From Combretum micranthum (taxonomy: Eukaryota; Streptophyta; Magnoliopsida; Myrtales; Combretaceae): 64,000 nucleotides of DNA. Below, in pieces: positions 13,649 through 25,380 of this stretch (its first letter is position 1; every line of letters starts with the position of its first letter). The notes beneath the pieces were generated by a model. It was given only the letters and a program-made list of their open reading frames with translations. It was not told the origin of the DNA and ran no database searches. Location of the stretch: NCBI GenBank assembly GCA_024138025.1, contig JAMXBD010002837.1, forward strand, positions 1 to 64,000, read 5' to 3'. The position numbers and the translations under genes are program-made.

Positions 13649-14024
13649 AGTTTGACCAGGACTGGACGGAACCATTCTTTTTGTAATAGACTAGATAGTT
13701 AGTTAGAATGGATGTTTGTAAAGCTTTGTTAAGCTTTATATTTTGTTATTTTGTTTAAGGCTTGTAAGAAGCCTGTGGATGTAATACATGTATGTATATA
13801 TCTAGCTTGATCTGCCTTTGTTTGAAGTTGTGTATATATATGTTAATATGTTTTGAAAAGCTACTAAGTAATTATTTCTCAAAATGATTTATTCCTTAAG
13901 ATTAGGTGAACAATTCATCAAACAATCCTTTTAAGACAACCTTGCATATAATTCTGCAGATTATATGCGGTTGGGGAACTGCTATTGCTTATTTCAACTA
14001 GGGGTAATAGCGGGTCCTTACAGT

Positions 14025-14036
14025 TGGTATCAGAGC
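14025..14036 (+). other. Primer binding site of element A
   Basis: TGGTATCAGAGC, two bases after the 5' LTR end, is complementary to the 3' end of plant initiator tRNA-Met. It fixes the element's orientation and the LTR boundary. Confidence 0.95.
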
Positions 14037-14310
14037 CAAGTTTGATTAATTGTTTGCCTAATTGAGATGATTGTTGAGACTTGACTTAGACACAAATAGG
14101 TAGAATAAGATGAGCTAGTTGCTAAGTTGCTTGAATGGTTGTGTGTTTGTTTCCTTGATGTTTAATTCTTATTGCTTACCCTATTGCTTGCTTTGTTTCT
14201 TGATGGATTGTCTATTATGATGTGTGATTGTGAATGCTAATTGATAGGTTAAATGTGTGATTGATGCATATACCTGTGTGTGTGTTAAATGTATTGTGCA
14301 TGGTTATTAA

Positions 14311-14996
14311 GATGGACAGGTTAAGGAGATCTACAGCAGCAATCAGGAGACAGCATGCCACCACACTTCATCTACATCTGCTCCTGCATCGTCTTCTACA
14401 CCTAGCAATGAGACTACTCCATCTCCAGCATCGGCTTCTGCTTCTCAGATTCCTTTACCGCCTCAGATTCCGCCACCTATGCCCTATTCCTCCTATGCCA
14501 CAGATGCCTACAGTGATCCGAATGCAATGTATGGCATGATGAGAGACATGATGGCGATGATGCAACATATCAGTGATGATGTCCCAGCAGACACAGTTTT
14601 TCATGCACAAGGTAATCAGCAGGGAGTGAGACTAATGAAGCACCACCAGTGAATGATCAGCTAATCAGATCAAGTTGCATGACTTCAGCTAAATGGTTCC
14701 AGAGTTTGATGGAACAAGTACTGATCCGACAGTGGCTGAGAATTGGATAGGAATTAGAGAAAACTTTTGCAGCCAGTAGTACTCCTGAAGACAAGAAGTG
14801 AGCTTAGCGGTTTATATGAGAGAAGGAGCATAACTGGTGGAGATTAGCAAGCGGGAATCTACAACAACCCATCCTGGACTATATTAAAGACACATTTTTT
14901 ACAAGTACTTCCCGAATTCAGTAGAGAAAGAATGATATCTGATTGGTTGAACTTGAGACAAGGAAGCAAGACCATAGATGAGTACCATGGAGAGTT
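14311..14996 (+). pseudogene. Element A gag, N-terminal part (frame-broken)
   Basis: The likely gag start is the ATG at 14311, about 290 bp after the 5' LTR. A Ser/Pro/Ala-rich stretch follows in a shifted frame, then a Met-rich segment (near 14527-14580). Next come matches to the gag capsid region: a Trp-containing block near 14740-14840 and a segment like [11 protein letters not shown] near 14955-14985. At least three frame changes separate these blocks, so no single frame encodes full gag. The capsid C-terminus continues in the long frame from 14997. The role in the family is RNA packaging and particle assembly. Confidence 0.7.
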
Positions 14997-17900
14997 TTGC
15001 AGTTGCTACGCTTTGCTGGAGGAGATTATCGTGATGAGAGGATGAAGGTTCAGAAGTTTCAGAATGGTTTGAATGAAGAGATTCAGAATGAAGTGAAGAA
15101 GTTCGAATTGCACACTCTATCAGATTTAGTTGCCAAAGCTTTGTTGATGGAACAGATAAATAATGATAGTCGAGTTAGGAGAGCCCGAAGAGCTGCTTTC
15201 ATGGGGAAGAGACCTGCTCCAGCCACATCTTATGGCGGTTATCAAGGTGTTAGCAAAGGAGGCTATTATCAAAACCGAGGAAAGAGACCTTACCTGGGAA
15301 AACAAGGAGGTCAGAAATCAACATCTAAGGCTTCTACACCAGTGTTTGAGAAGAAATGCCCTAGATGCTATGGTCCTCATGAAGAGACAACTTGTAAGTG
15401 GACTCCCGGAGCGTGCTTCTCATGTGGTCAAGTTGGGCATAAATACACAGAGTGTCAGAATCCCAAGCTACCACCAGTGTTTTGTGCTTATTGTAAGCAA
15501 AGAGGGCATCATATTTCCAATTGTAAAGATCGACCTGATGTTAAAAAGGGAATGAATGTGGAAAAAGGGAAGACAAATGCTAGAGTTTTCACCCTACAGC
15601 AAGTTGAAGATACGCCTGCAGTAGACACCTTGGCAGGTATTCTGAATGTGTGTGATAGGAATGCTTATGTGTTGATTGATACAGGGGCGACTCATGCATG
15701 TATTTCTGAGAATTTCATGAACGATTGTAATCTTGCTTCTGAAGTGTTGAGTGATCGTGTTATGTGTGTAACTACTCCGTTAGTAATTGAAAATAGGCAT
15801 CCATGTGTGTGTAAGAATGTGAATGTGATGATTTCTGATGTGAGCATGCCTATTGATATGATAGTGTTACCTTTATCTGATTTTGATGTAATATTGGGAA
15901 TGAATTGGCTAAATCATTATAAGGTCACTATCGATTGTAGTAGAGCGGAGTTGAGTTTTGATTTGGATGAAGGAAGGTTTTCATATATGTTAGAGAGGTT
16001 AAGACCTAAGAGTATGAAGTTCATGGAGTTGTGGGAGAAACCGGTTATAGCAGCTATGAGTATGGAGGAAGTAGATATCAACATGGTGCCAGTTGTGAAT
16101 GGGTTTGTGGATGTATTTCCTGAGAAGTTACCTGGATTACCACCTGATAGAGAGATAGAGTTTGGAATTGAAGTGTTACCAGGAACGGTACCTATCTCTA
16201 AAGCTCCATACAGAATGGCTCCAGCCGAGTTGAAAGAGTTGAAGTTGCAATTGCAAGAATTGCAAGACTTGGGTTTTATTAGACCAAGCATATCCCCGTG
16301 GGGTGCTCCAGTGCTTTTTGTCAAGAAGAAGGATGAGAGTTTGCGTATGTGTATTGACTACAGAGAATTGAACCGGGTTACTATCAAGAATAAGTATCCT
16401 TTGCCACGGATCGACGACTTGTTTGATCAGTTGAAGGGAGCGACAGTGTTTTCTAAGATTGATTTGAGGTCAGGATATTATCAACTTAAGATTAAATCTC
16501 AAGACATCCAGAAGACAGCCTTCAGGACAAGATATGGGCACTTTGAATTCTTAGTGATGCCTTTCGGGTTGACTAATGCACCAGCTGCATTTATGGACTT
16601 GATGAATAGGGTTTTCAAAGATTATTTGGACTCATTTGTCATAGTCTTCATCGACGACATCTTGATCTACTCCCGAAGCAAAGAAGAACATCAAGAGCAT
16701 TTGAGACTAGTATTACAAAGACTTCAAGAGAAGAAACTCTATGCAAAGTTTAGCAAGTGCCAATTCTGGATAGAAGAGATATCTTTTCTTGGGCACATCA
16801 TTTCAAAGGAAGGAGTTTCAGTGGACCCAGAGAAGATTGAAGCAATTCTAAAGTGGTCAAGACCTACATCCGTGAGTGAAATCAGAAGTTTCCTTGGATT
16901 AGCTGGATACTATCGAAGATTTGTGGAAGGATTTTCAAAGATCGCATCTCCATTGACCCGATTGACTCGAAAGAATGTTAAATTTGAATGGGACGACAAA
17001 TGTGAGAAGAGCTTTGAAGAGCTGAAGGAGAGATTGATATCGGCTCCTATCTTAGCACTACCAGTTAGTGGAAAAGAGTTTGTAGTCTTCAGCGATGCAT
17101 CTATTCAAGGACTTGGTTGTGTGCTTATGCAAGATGGAAGGGTCATAGCTTATGCTTCAAGGCAGCTGAAACCCCATGAGAAGAACTATCCAGTACATGA
17201 TCTAGAGTTGGCAGCAGTGATACTAGCACTGAAATTGTGGAGACATTATCTGTTTGGAGAGAAGTGCAAGATCTACACCGACCATAAGAGCTTAAAGTAT
17301 ATCTTCACACAGAAAGAACTTAACATGAGGCAAAGAAGATGGCTTGAGTTACTTAAGGATTATGATGTGGAGATTCTTTATCATGGGAAAGCTAATGTAG
17401 TAGCGGATGCGCTTAGTAGGAAGAAACATGAAGGTGATATTACTTTGTTTTCTAGTCAAAGGGAGATCCAGATAGAGTTCATGAAGCTAGATCTTGAAGT
17501 CACTATGGAACAAGTGGATGTGATGTTAGCTCAACTATCCTTGCAACCGACAATCTTGGATAGAATTAAACAAGCTCAAGGGGAAGATGATGAAACTAAA
17601 GGAATTAAGGAATCCATAAGAATTGGGAAAAGAAAAGAGCTAAGGATTGACCAAGATGGAGTTGTAAGATATGGGAATCGACTATTTGTGCCATGTGGGT
17701 TAAGAGAAGAAGTTATGAAGGAAGCCCATTCCTCTCCATATTCAATTCATCCCGGAAGCACAAAGATGTACAAGGATTTAAAGAGAAACTATTGGTGGGA
17801 AGGATTGAAGAGAGATGTAGCCCAATATGTTTCCAAATGTATGATTTGTCAACAAGTGAAAATCGAGCATCAAAGACCTGGAGGAGAACTTCAACCGTTA

Positions 17901-18005
17901 TCCGTGCCTGAATGGAAATGGGAGGATGTTACTGTGGATTTCGTATCTGCCTTGCCCAGGACCCTAACAAGCATGAAGTGGTTTGGGTTATTGTGGATAG
18001 GTTAA
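14997..18005 (+). CDS. Element A gag-pol polyprotein: gag end, protease, RT, RNase H, integrase start
   Basis: A 1002-codon open frame. The true start lies upstream in gag; 14997 is only where this frame opens. In order it holds: two CCHC zinc knuckles ([14 protein letters not shown] from residue 140; [14 protein letters not shown] from 163); aspartic protease motif DTGA (D228); RT with the catalytic IDD motif (553-554); RNase H with D700 and a TDH motif (D762); integrase zinc-binding H911, H918, C948, C951; and the first catalytic Asp of the integrase core (D981). Gag and pol share one frame, as is usual in Tekay/Del elements. The frame is lost at about 17960-17990 by a small indel inside integrase. 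The reverse-strand and +1 frames overlapping it are shadows. Confidence 0.93.
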   Translation: MQLLRFAGGDYRDERMKVQKFQNGLNEEIQNEVKKFELHTLSDLVAKALLMEQINNDSRVRRARRAAFMGKRPAPATSYGGYQGVSKGGYYQNRGKRPYLGKQGGQKSTSKASTPVFEKKCPRCYGPHEETTCKWTPGACFSCGQVGHKYTECQNPKLPPVFCAYCKQRGHHISNCKDRPDVKKGMNVEKGKTNARVFTLQQVEDTPAVDTLAGILNVCDRNAYVLIDTGATHACISENFMNDCNLASEVLSDRVMCVTTPLVIENRHPCVCKNVNVMISDVSMPIDMIVLPLSDFDVILGMNWLNHYKVTIDCSRAELSFDLDEGRFSYMLERLRPKSMKFMELWEKPVIAAMSMEEVDINMVPVVNGFVDVFPEKLPGLPPDREIEFGIEVLPGTVPISKAPYRMAPAELKELKLQLQELQDLGFIRPSISPWGAPVLFVKKKDESLRMCIDYRELNRVTIKNKYPLPRIDDLFDQLKGATVFSKIDLRSGYYQLKIKSQDIQKTAFRTRYGHFEFLVMPFGLTNAPAAFMDLMNRVFKDYLDSFVIVFIDDILIYSRSKEEHQEHLRLVLQRLQEKKLYAKFSKCQFWIEEISFLGHIISKEGVSVDPEKIEAILKWSRPTSVSEIRSFLGLAGYYRRFVEGFSKIASPLTRLTRKNVKFEWDDKCEKSFEELKERLISAPILALPVSGKEFVVFSDASIQGLGCVLMQDGRVIAYASRQLKPHEKNYPVHDLELAAVILALKLWRHYLFGEKCKIYTDHKSLKYIFTQKELNMRQRRWLELLKDYDVEILYHGKANVVADALSRKKHEGDITLFSSQREIQIEFMKLDLEVTMEQVDVMLAQLSLQPTILDRIKQAQGEDDETKGIKESIRIGKRKELRIDQDGVVRYGNRLFVPCGLREEVMKEAHSSPYSIHPGSTKMYKDLKRNYWWEGLKRDVAQYVSKCMICQQVKIEHQRPGGELQPLSVPEWKWEDVTVDFVSALPRTLTSMKWFGLLWIG

Positions 18006-18123
18006 CAAAATCGGCCCATTTCATACCATTGAGAGTTGGAGAATCCCTAGAGAAGATGGCTCATATTTATATCAAAGAGATAGTAAGACTGCATGGTATT
18101 CCCAAGACGATCACTTCTGATCG
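17970..18123 (+). pseudogene. Element A integrase core, middle part (shifted frame)
   Basis: After the first break the integrase core continues in another frame ([13 protein letters not shown], then IVRLHGIP and the second catalytic Asp in TSDR near 18117). A second break, explained by one missing G near 18123, moves the reading to the frame that begins at 18124. The sequence on both sides is well conserved, so the breaks are recent or are consensus errors. Confidence 0.8.
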
Positions 18124-18975
18124 GATTCTCGCTTCGTCAGTAGATTTTGGAAGAGCCTACATACTGCTTTGGGGACACAGCTTCAGTTTAGCACTGCTTT
18201 TCATCCACAGACCGACGGGCAATCTGAAAGAACGATCCAGATATTGGAAGACATGTTGAGAGCCTGTGCATTGGACTTTGGCAACAGATGGGATGTATAT
18301 TTACCACTCATAGAGTTTTCTTACAACAACAGCTTCCAAGCGACGATTCAGATGGCACCTTATGAAGCACTCTATGGTAGGAAGTGCAGATCTCCAATAC
18401 ACTGGGATGAAGTCGGTGAGAGAACAGTGTTAGGTCCCGAATTAGTACAACAAGCAGTTGATAAGATCCAAATGATAAAGCAAAGAATGAAGACGGCTCA
18501 AGATCGCTACAAGAGTTATGCCGACATTAGGAGAAGACCCTTAGAATTTGAAGTTGGTGATCACGTGTTTCTTAAAATCTCGCCAACAAAAGGAGTAATT
18601 AGATTTGGAGCTAAAGGAAAGTTGAATCCGAGATATATAGGTCCATATGAAGTTTTGGAAAGAATCGGGCCATTGGCATATCGATTAGCTCTACCCCCGA
18701 GTTTGTCTGAAGTCCACGATGTATTTCATGTGTCACAGCTTAGGAAGTGTATATCGGATCCCGAAGCCATTGTTTCTACTCATCAACCCGAGATTCAACC
18801 CGACTTAAGCACCGTTGAGAGACCTATCAAGATTTTAGACAAGATTGATAAAGTGTTGAGAAGGAAAGTGATACCCTTTGTCAAGGTCTTGTGGACGGGT
18901 CAAAGCGAAAGAGAGGCGACTTGGGAACCCGAGGATGAGATGAGACAGAAGTATCCCGAGTTATTTGAGCAATGA
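18124..18975 (+). pseudogene. Element A integrase C-terminal part with chromodomain-like tail
   Basis: The frame runs from DSRF to the stop at 18975. It has the [11 protein letters not shown] motif, the catalytic Glu in the [10 protein letters not shown] block, then the GPF/Y-like segment (GPYEVLERIGPLAYRL) and the VHDVFHVSQLRK block. The last about 55 residues (RPIKILDK..., VKVLW, ATWEPEDEMR) match the chromodomain-type tail of Tekay/Del chromoviruses, which targets integration by binding modified chromatin. It ends 49 bp before the 3' LTR. A functional integrase would need the two upstream breaks to be absent. Confidence 0.88.
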
Positions 18976-19011
18976 TTAAGGTATGATAAGTTTCGAGGAC
19001 GAAACTTTTTG

Positions 19012-19024
19012 AAGGAGGGGAGAA
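19012..19024 (+). other. Polypurine tract of element A
   Basis: An uninterrupted purine run, core GGAGGGGAGAA, ends directly at the 3' LTR start (19025). This is the expected plus-strand primer. Confidence 0.93.
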
Positions 19025-21906
19025 TGAAATAGCCATGAATTCCTAATTTTAATTTTATGAGTGAGTTAGTAAAATTTTGTATATATATATGTTGATAGTG
19101 AATTTAATTTTGATGAATTATATGTTATATGATTGTGTTGGATTAATTAGATATGTTAGATTAATTATATGTTTATTTTATAAAATATTAATATGTCTTA
19201 GGATGAGTTTTGAATGTTTAGAATGAATAAATGCATGTTGAAATGTGTTTAGAGTAGCAGAAAATAGAGAACAAAACAAAGTCATTAAGCCTTCTTGATT
19301 AGCTTAAGCCAAAGTCATTAATTAACCTTAAAACAAAACCATTAAAGTCTCATTAAAGCTCTTTTAATCTCCAAATGCCACCTGCCCTCTCTCTTTATGC
19401 CTTAAAGCCTAAAAGATAAACATAACCTTACTTATAAAAAAAAAAAAAAAAAAAATTCGTCCAAAATCTGCCCTCATTCACAAACACTCCCAAATTTGCC
19501 CTAACACCCTCTTCTTCTTCTCAAAAAGCCTCCCAAGGTGATCCTAGGTTGGAGAAGTAAATTTCTACATCAACCATCACCAAAAGGTTGCTTTAGAGCC
19601 CTTAAACCGAGCAAAGAACTCCAAGAGGTAAGTTGTAATCTGTTTTCTTTTCTATGTGTATATATGTGTTTTGATGAGTTGTTGCTTAATTTTGAAATTC
19701 TTGTAGCATGGTTGATATATGAAGTGCAATAGGATTAAATATGTTAGTTTAACTTGCTTAGAGTGGGGTTTGAGGAGTTGGTGATGGCTGATGGTTGTTT
19801 GATTGAGTGAAGTTGGGATTTGTGGATTTTTGGTGAAGTAATTGTTGGATGATGGATAGAATGGATTGATAGATGTTTTGAGATGTTGATTGATTGATAG
19901 AAGTGATAAATGAACTTATAATAAGCTTGGAAAGATTTGGAATGAGTTGAAGAGTGTAAAAACATGTTTTGTAAAAGGAAAAAACAGGGGAAAAGTTTTG
20001 GAAAATTTTCGCTGCTGTCAACGCCTGCAAATTTGCCGGTGTACTTTGCCGGTGTAGGATTTACGCCGCCGGCTTTGAAGTCTACGCTGCCGGTGTTGAA
20101 TAACTTTTCATGACTAGAATCGGGGTTCCTTAACGCTGGCAAATTTTGCATTCAACGCCGCCGGCGTTGGAACCGGCGTAGAACCCTGCAGCTCAAACAT
20201 GTTTTCGTATATCAGCCGTAACTTTTTCATCCGATCTCCGATTGAGATGATTCAAGTTGCGTTGGAAAGATAAGAAAGAGATATACAACTTTCATGTTTT
20301 AAATTTTTACAAATTCGAAACGTATCAGTGCTTAAATTTTACATCTTTCCAACTGATACATTTTCTAAATAAAGTTAAAAACTTGTTTTTGATTGATTTA
20401 TAGGTATTTGCTTTACCAAATGGATATATTTGATCTAAAATGAGATAGATATATGATAATTGATGTATTATGATGATTAAATGATATAATTTAACATGAT
20501 TTAAATATATTTATAGATTTAACGAATTAATGAATTTTCATGAGAGTTAAGCTAAAACTAGTTATGTTATATATGTGATTTCCTTTACTTATTTTAAAAA
20601 TCTTGTGATGATTTATTTGAATTTCTTTGGATGATAATGTATGAGATTGGTTGATATTGAGCTTGAACTAAGTGTAAAATTGTAATAATTCTGTTGAACA
20701 GTATTTGATTCTCGCTCGGCCGTCCCTATTAACTCCCGAGCTAATACAGGTACGCAGTGACTTGCTTGTCTTTGTTAGGATAGGCATTCATAAAACTTAA
20801 TTATATAAAAAGGAAAACTTAAAATGTGATTGTTGCTTGTGCTTTATGCCGTTTAAATCCAATTCCTCCCAGGGTCATTCATGCCTAGGGTCGCCCCCTC
20901 ATAGTTTAAGTGAGCCTGGGGTGGAAGTTGGTATCTGGTTGGGGAGCGGCACCTTGCTCGGTTCGAGCACGGTAGTTCTTAGGCGCTTGAACTCCTAGTC
21001 ATTTGAGATATGACTTTCAAAAGGGTTCGGGGGTAGTCGACGGGGTTATATGGATCGGTGAAAATTTATTTAAAACTTGGAGGAAATACCATTTCTAGTT
21101 CAAACGTTTATGGGAACGGGTTGAACTAGACTTATGTTACGGACTGAGTTGAATAAGTTAAGTAACGGTCAATAACCTTGGAGGAAGCTACTTTACTTTT
21201 GACTTAACGATATCTAGGATGGTATGAGTCCCCGAACAACTCATATCAACCCCCTGAGCGTCTACGTGTTACTCAGGTCCCCTCGCTATTCCCTGTTATC
21301 GGAGTTTGAATACTCCTGTGTTGTTTTACTAATTAAAGCTTAAAGAATAATTGAATGGATGTTGCATCTTGCATTTAGCCTAAGCTCGTGTGTATCACTT
21401 CGCCTTTGTTTTCGTTACTGTGTACTGGGCCTCTGGCTCACTCTTTTAACATTTCAGGTGATGACCTGGACGAGTCCTATGTGAGCATGGGTTATGGCTC
21501 CGATTTTGAGGACTTCTTGGAGGAATATGAGGACTAGAGTTTGACCAGGACTGGACGGAACCATTCTTTTTGTAATAGACTAGATAGTTAGTTAGAATGG
21601 ATGTTTGTAAAGCTTTGTTAAGCTTTATATTTTGTTATTTTGTTTAAGGCTTGTAAGAAGCCTGTGGATGTAATACATGTATGTTATATCTAGCTTGATC
21701 TGCCTTTGTTTGAAGTTGTGTATATATATGTTAATATGTTTTGAAACTACTAAGTAATTATTTCTCAAAATGATTTATTCCTTAAGATTAGGTGAACAAT
21801 TCATCAAACAATCCTTTTAAGACAACCTTGCATATAATTCTGAATTATATGCGGTTGGGGAACTGCTATTGCTTATTTTAACTAGGGGTAATAGCGGGTC
21901 CTTACA
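19025..21906 (+). repeat. 3' LTR of element A
   Basis: 2882 bp, TGAAATAGCC...CCTTACA. It is near-identical to the 5' LTR, with scattered substitutions and short indels. Divergence is concentrated between about 20836 and 21150 (5' LTR equivalent 12961-13260). Confidence 0.95.
21460..21537 (+). other. Acidic 25-codon frame, 3' LTR of A
   Basis: The same frame as at 13571-13648 after ATTTCAG|GT, with one Ala-to-Val change. Confidence 0.45.
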
Positions 21907-24049
21907 GAAACTTCTTGAGGAATTTTTACCTAAAGGAGATGAACTAAAGAGAACTTCTTGGAGAGAAATTCTTGAGAGATTTTGAAAGAGTAACTTTGGT
22001 ATGGAAGTGGTGTGAAAGAGGTGAAGGTATGAGGGGGTATTTATAGGAAAATATGGGAGATAATTTGTGTTAATTGAATAAATGAAAATCAAAACAAATG
22101 GATGCATGGAGAGGGGAGGCCGGCGCTAATTTGGGCATATTGGGAGAAGAGAAATTTATTTTTTTGTTATTTTGTTAATTAAAAGTAAAAAATAAAAGAT
22201 GTGAAGTTGTATTGGAAATAAAAATGTATAAGAAATAAGTGTATGGTTTGTAAGAATAGGTTGTAAGAAAAAGTAGAGATAGATGAATAGTATAGAATAG
22301 TAGAAAATAGTGTAATGTAAAAGTAGACATGACAATTTAATGCCGGTAGTAAGAAAATACGCGTATAAAAGCGGTATCTGATATTTCTAGTTACCAAAAA
22401 ATTATGAAATTGATATTTTTAGGAATCTTACATTTTTACGAGTCTAACGGTATATTCGGAATAATTTTCCTACTCTGGGCTTCCGGACACGTTTTTCAAG
22501 AACTATGTCCGATCGGGTTCAAAGGACACTCGAAATTCTTCAATCTGATATTTTTATGCAACCTATAACTATTACGAACCATTATGGCAAACTTTTCCAA
22601 CTTCGTTTTCTAGGGCTAGAGAGAACGGCAATACCGGAGTTAAGCGGTTACGGTAAACTAGGGTTTTTGTTGACTTATGAATCCGTTTGACTTCTGATTA
22701 GGGTTTAGGTTTTTAATTGGGATCCAAAAATTCGGGGACTTACAATGGCAGCCATAAAGAGGGTCAAAAATCTGCCATCAATTGTGAAATATAATGTGTA
22801 GAAGATTGAAGTGAAATGATAGTAATATGTGTAAGGTGTACTTGAAGGTATGGGTTGTAAAGGTACTTTATTAATAAAATAAAATAAAATTAGAAAATTT
22901 ATTCCAAATAATTGTAGCAGATTTTTCATAATTAAAATTAAATAATTATTTGAATTATTTTAGTATTTTAACAATTATGTTACCGGTATGATCAAATTAC
23001 GCGAATATGGGCTATAAATAATATTTTTATAACCTGAAAAATTCTAAAAAATTATTTTATGAAAATATAAATATTTTTCAATTATTAAATAAATTTATTT
23101 TTTTTTAGTATCGGGTCTTAACAGAATCTGATCCCGTAAAGACCCGAAACGAACTAAATTTTAGAAAAACAAAATTTTCTATAACATATAAAATATTTAT
23201 CTCAAAAATAAGGCTCTATAAGAATAATAAATTTGTAATGAAATAAAAATGAATAGTGCAAAAGTCTAATCAATTACCGGTAATAATGGAAATCGATAAA
23301 AAGGTTATAACTGTAACTTTTATAACCCGAAAAATTATATAACTGATATATTTAGAAATCTTATGAAATTACGAGTCTAACGATACTATTGGTATATTTT
23401 TGATATCTCGAGCCCCGGGACACGCTTTTCGAAGTCTGTATTCGAACGGGTTCGAAATAGGTCAAAAATTTACCAATATGATATTTTTAAACAAACTCAT
23501 ATTACTATGAGCTATTCTACATATTTAAACTACATCTTGGCCTCTACGGTTAGGGGCGCTAGATTGCCGGACTTACACTATTGTAATCTGGTTAGGGTTT
23601 CCGGGTGATTTTCTAGTTTAGACCTTACGCCAATTTGGAAACTGACATTTATGTTTATATAACATATTTAATTTGAGAAATTTATTTTAAATTTTATTTT
23701 TGTAAGTATTTAATATCTCTTAATGTTTTCAGAATTCTTGAATTGAGTTATATTTTCGAAAGTCAATCGTTATTTGCATTTTAATAATTTGTTTTTGAGC
23801 TTTATATTACCCGTTTTTCTATAAGTCGGAGTTAAATATGGAATTTTTGGTACGTCTTGGTTTTGAATTTGAAGACCATTGAGTTTTTATTTTATTGTTT
23901 AAAGATTTTTATTTTCTCATTATTAAGAAATTTTTGGATTCATTCATGATTTAGGACTTGTCGAAATTCGGTTTTAATTTGGAGTGATTTTTAGGGTTTA
24001 TTTTCGAAGTTCATCTGAAATCATTTATTGAAATTTTCCGGGGCTTACA

Positions 24050-24139
24050 TCAACCATCCTTGTACTGCTCTCGCCCAAGCACGCTTAACTTCGGAGTTCT
24101 GATGGGATCCGGTGCATTTGTGCTGGTATGATCGCACCC
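24050..24139 (-). pseudogene. 5S rRNA gene C0, 5' part (interrupted by B1)
   Basis: This covers nucleotides from 1 to about 85 of a canonical 5S gene on the minus strand, including a perfect A-box region. Only one base differs from the local consensus near the break. It starts GGGTGCGATC after a C at -1. It is separated from its 3' end (475-505) by the 23.5-kb nest, so no normal 5S RNA can be made. Confidence 0.93.
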
Positions 24140-24229
24140 ATCAAGTACTGCACAGAGAGCGCTGAAGTGCGATGCGCGGGAGGCGAGTAAGCGTGCACCG
24201 GCGTACGGAGGGGGACACGGATCAGCTTA
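24050..24229 (-). repeat. 5S rDNA array, segment 1 continued
   Basis: This is the remainder of the interrupted 5S gene (to 24139) and 90 bp of its upstream spacer, ending at the left target duplication of LTR D. The spacer runs on at 27745 on the other side of D. Confidence 0.93.
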
Positions 24230-24837
24230 TGTCAAGCCCCATAGGGTACCCTAAACGTAACAGTCCGCCACATACCATATAAGATTCCCGAATTACCGCC
24301 TTAGTCTTTCGAGAGCCTTATATAGATGTAAGGCGTACCTTTACACACAATAGAGTACAAGTCCAAATGGAGATAAAAGCTTAATTTGGCATGCATTAGC
24401 AATAGGATATAATTCATGAGACATAAATAAATATTACATAATCTAAGGGGCATTCCCCCGCAAAAGAATAATTAACGGTCTTATACAGTCATCCAAGTCT
24501 TAGAAGTTTCCTTTGGAAGTCTAATACATAAATTCCAACTTCTAGGGGAAACTCCTAGCTTCTGTACCTGTTCATCCGGGTCACGTCGCCTAAGCCACAA
24601 ATGGGATAGCTGCAAAAGGAATGGACTGTAGGGATATAAGCTAACTAGCTTAGTGAGTGTAATCTTCCACAGTAACATTCATGTCACAGCAATTCAAGCA
24701 AGTTATTAATCAAGCAAGTGTATGCATCAAACACGTGAGTTCAACGTACATATGACCAACCGGAAATCATATGTGGATGGAATTGCGCCCTCCATCCTGG
24801 GTTAGCAGATTAACGACTACTGCGGTACTATCAATAT

Positions 24838-25015
24838 GCCGTTTATGGTTCACGGTTAACCTACGATTATTCGATGTCATTTATGGTTCACGACTAACCT
24901 ACGATTATTCGATGTCGTTTATGGTTCACGACTAACCTACGATTATTCGATGTCGTTTATGGTTCACGACTAACCTACGATTATTTGATATCGTTTATGG
25001 TTCACGATTAACCTA
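24838..25015. repeat. 38-bp tandem repeat in LTR D (about 4.7 copies)
   Basis: The unit begins (g/a)(t/c)c(g/a)tttatggttcac and recurs at 24838, 24876, 24914, 24952 and 24990 with few changes. Elements E and F have a shorter repeat, about 30 bp, at the same place in their LTRs, so this is a recurrently expanding site. Confidence 0.93.
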
Positions 25016-25335
25016 CAAATGCTAATGCTCCTTCCCCTTATGATATGCACGTGTCGAATTTGGTATTTGTCCAAGTAGTTGATTAAGCCATTTACTTAGG
25101 CGATCAAACAATTTTTCATACAATCCATCATAGCTAAGTACACAACCAAAATTTATCACCCGATTTCGATATTCTTAATTTCAGTTCTCACATCATCATC
25201 AACATATAATTTCCCATTATTTCCCATCATTCATATTCCATTAATTTGACCTACATTCTAGTGTACTACTTTACAAGCACATACAATAAATGAATCGGGA
25301 AGAAAAACTCACTCCGCCATTGGTTCGCCTTTCTT

Positions 25336-25380
25336 CTAGTAATAATAATCCGGAGGCAAAGAGTCAACGTCCTCAGGTTC
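25336..25380 (-). other. Conserved 14-codon acidic frame in LTR D
   Basis: The minus-strand frame EPEDVDSLPPDYYY plus stop follows an AG (TGAATAG|GA). It is the same length and position as in B, C, E and F. The LPPDYYY codons differ from those of F at six bases, all synonymous, including TTG versus CTA for Leu. Confidence 0.55.

Larger units (their letters stand above)
11147..14022 (+). repeat. 5' LTR of element A
   Basis: TGAAATAGCC...CCTTACA, 2876 bp. It holds an A run (11563-11580), a CT-rich leader, a strong splice-donor-like site at 11751/11752, an acceptor-like site at 13568/13569, and an acidic reading frame after it. Reverse-strand open frames at 11868-12273 are antisense to the LTR and are not supported as genes. 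Confidence 0.95.
11147..21906 (+). mobile_element. Full-length Ty3/gypsy retrotransposon A (chromovirus, Tekay/Del-like)
   Basis: A 10,760-bp element. LTRs are 11147-14022 (2876 bp) and 19025-21906 (2882 bp), both TGAAATAGCC...CCTTACA. The primer site (14025-14036) matches initiator tRNA-Met, and a polypurine tract lies at 19012-19024. The flanks read aaaac (11142-11146) and gaaac (21907-21911), four of five bases matching. Gag and pol are co-linear in the order protease, RT, RNase H, integrase, which is Ty3/gypsy. The C-terminal tail after integrase resembles the chromodomain region of plant Tekay/Del elements. The LTRs are nearly identical except for one patch, so the insertion is recent relative to its surroundings. 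Gag and integrase carry frame breaks. Confidence 0.95.
8802..22744 (-). mobile_element. Solo LTR C (two pieces), inserted into B1 and split by element A
   Basis: The pieces are 8802-11146 and 21907-22744, about 3.18 kb of LTR in total. Plus-strand ends are TGTCACCCCAGAGGG and GGGGACTTACA; the sense is minus. The duplication atggc (8797-8801 and 22745-22749) is perfect. The ends resemble the B and F families and the internal layout is the same, but most of the sequence differs. It has no internal coding region, so it is a solo LTR. Element A sits inside it, which makes A the youngest layer of the nest. Confidence 0.9.
506..24049 (-). mobile_element. Nested retroelement block; outer solo LTR B1
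   Basis: The outer element is a solo LTR of about 4.85 kb in three pieces: 506-1349, 6092-8801 and 22745-24049. On the plus strand it starts TGTCACGCCC and ends GGGGCTTACA. In its own sense, set by comparison with E and F where the primer site follows the LTR, it runs on the minus strand. The flanking 5-bp duplication tcaac is perfect. No internal coding region, primer site or second LTR belongs to it, so it is a recombined solo LTR. It is interrupted by B2 at 1350 and by C at 8802. Its ends match B2-B4 closely, but the middle differs and the 5' part is shorter, so it is a related subfamily. Piece lengths plus inserts and duplications add up exactly to the span. Confidence 0.9.

Noticed and set aside
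24838..25015. Regular direct repeats resembling a CRISPR array
   Set aside because: The 38-bp units are head to tail without unique spacers and lie in a plant LTR. A minisatellite.
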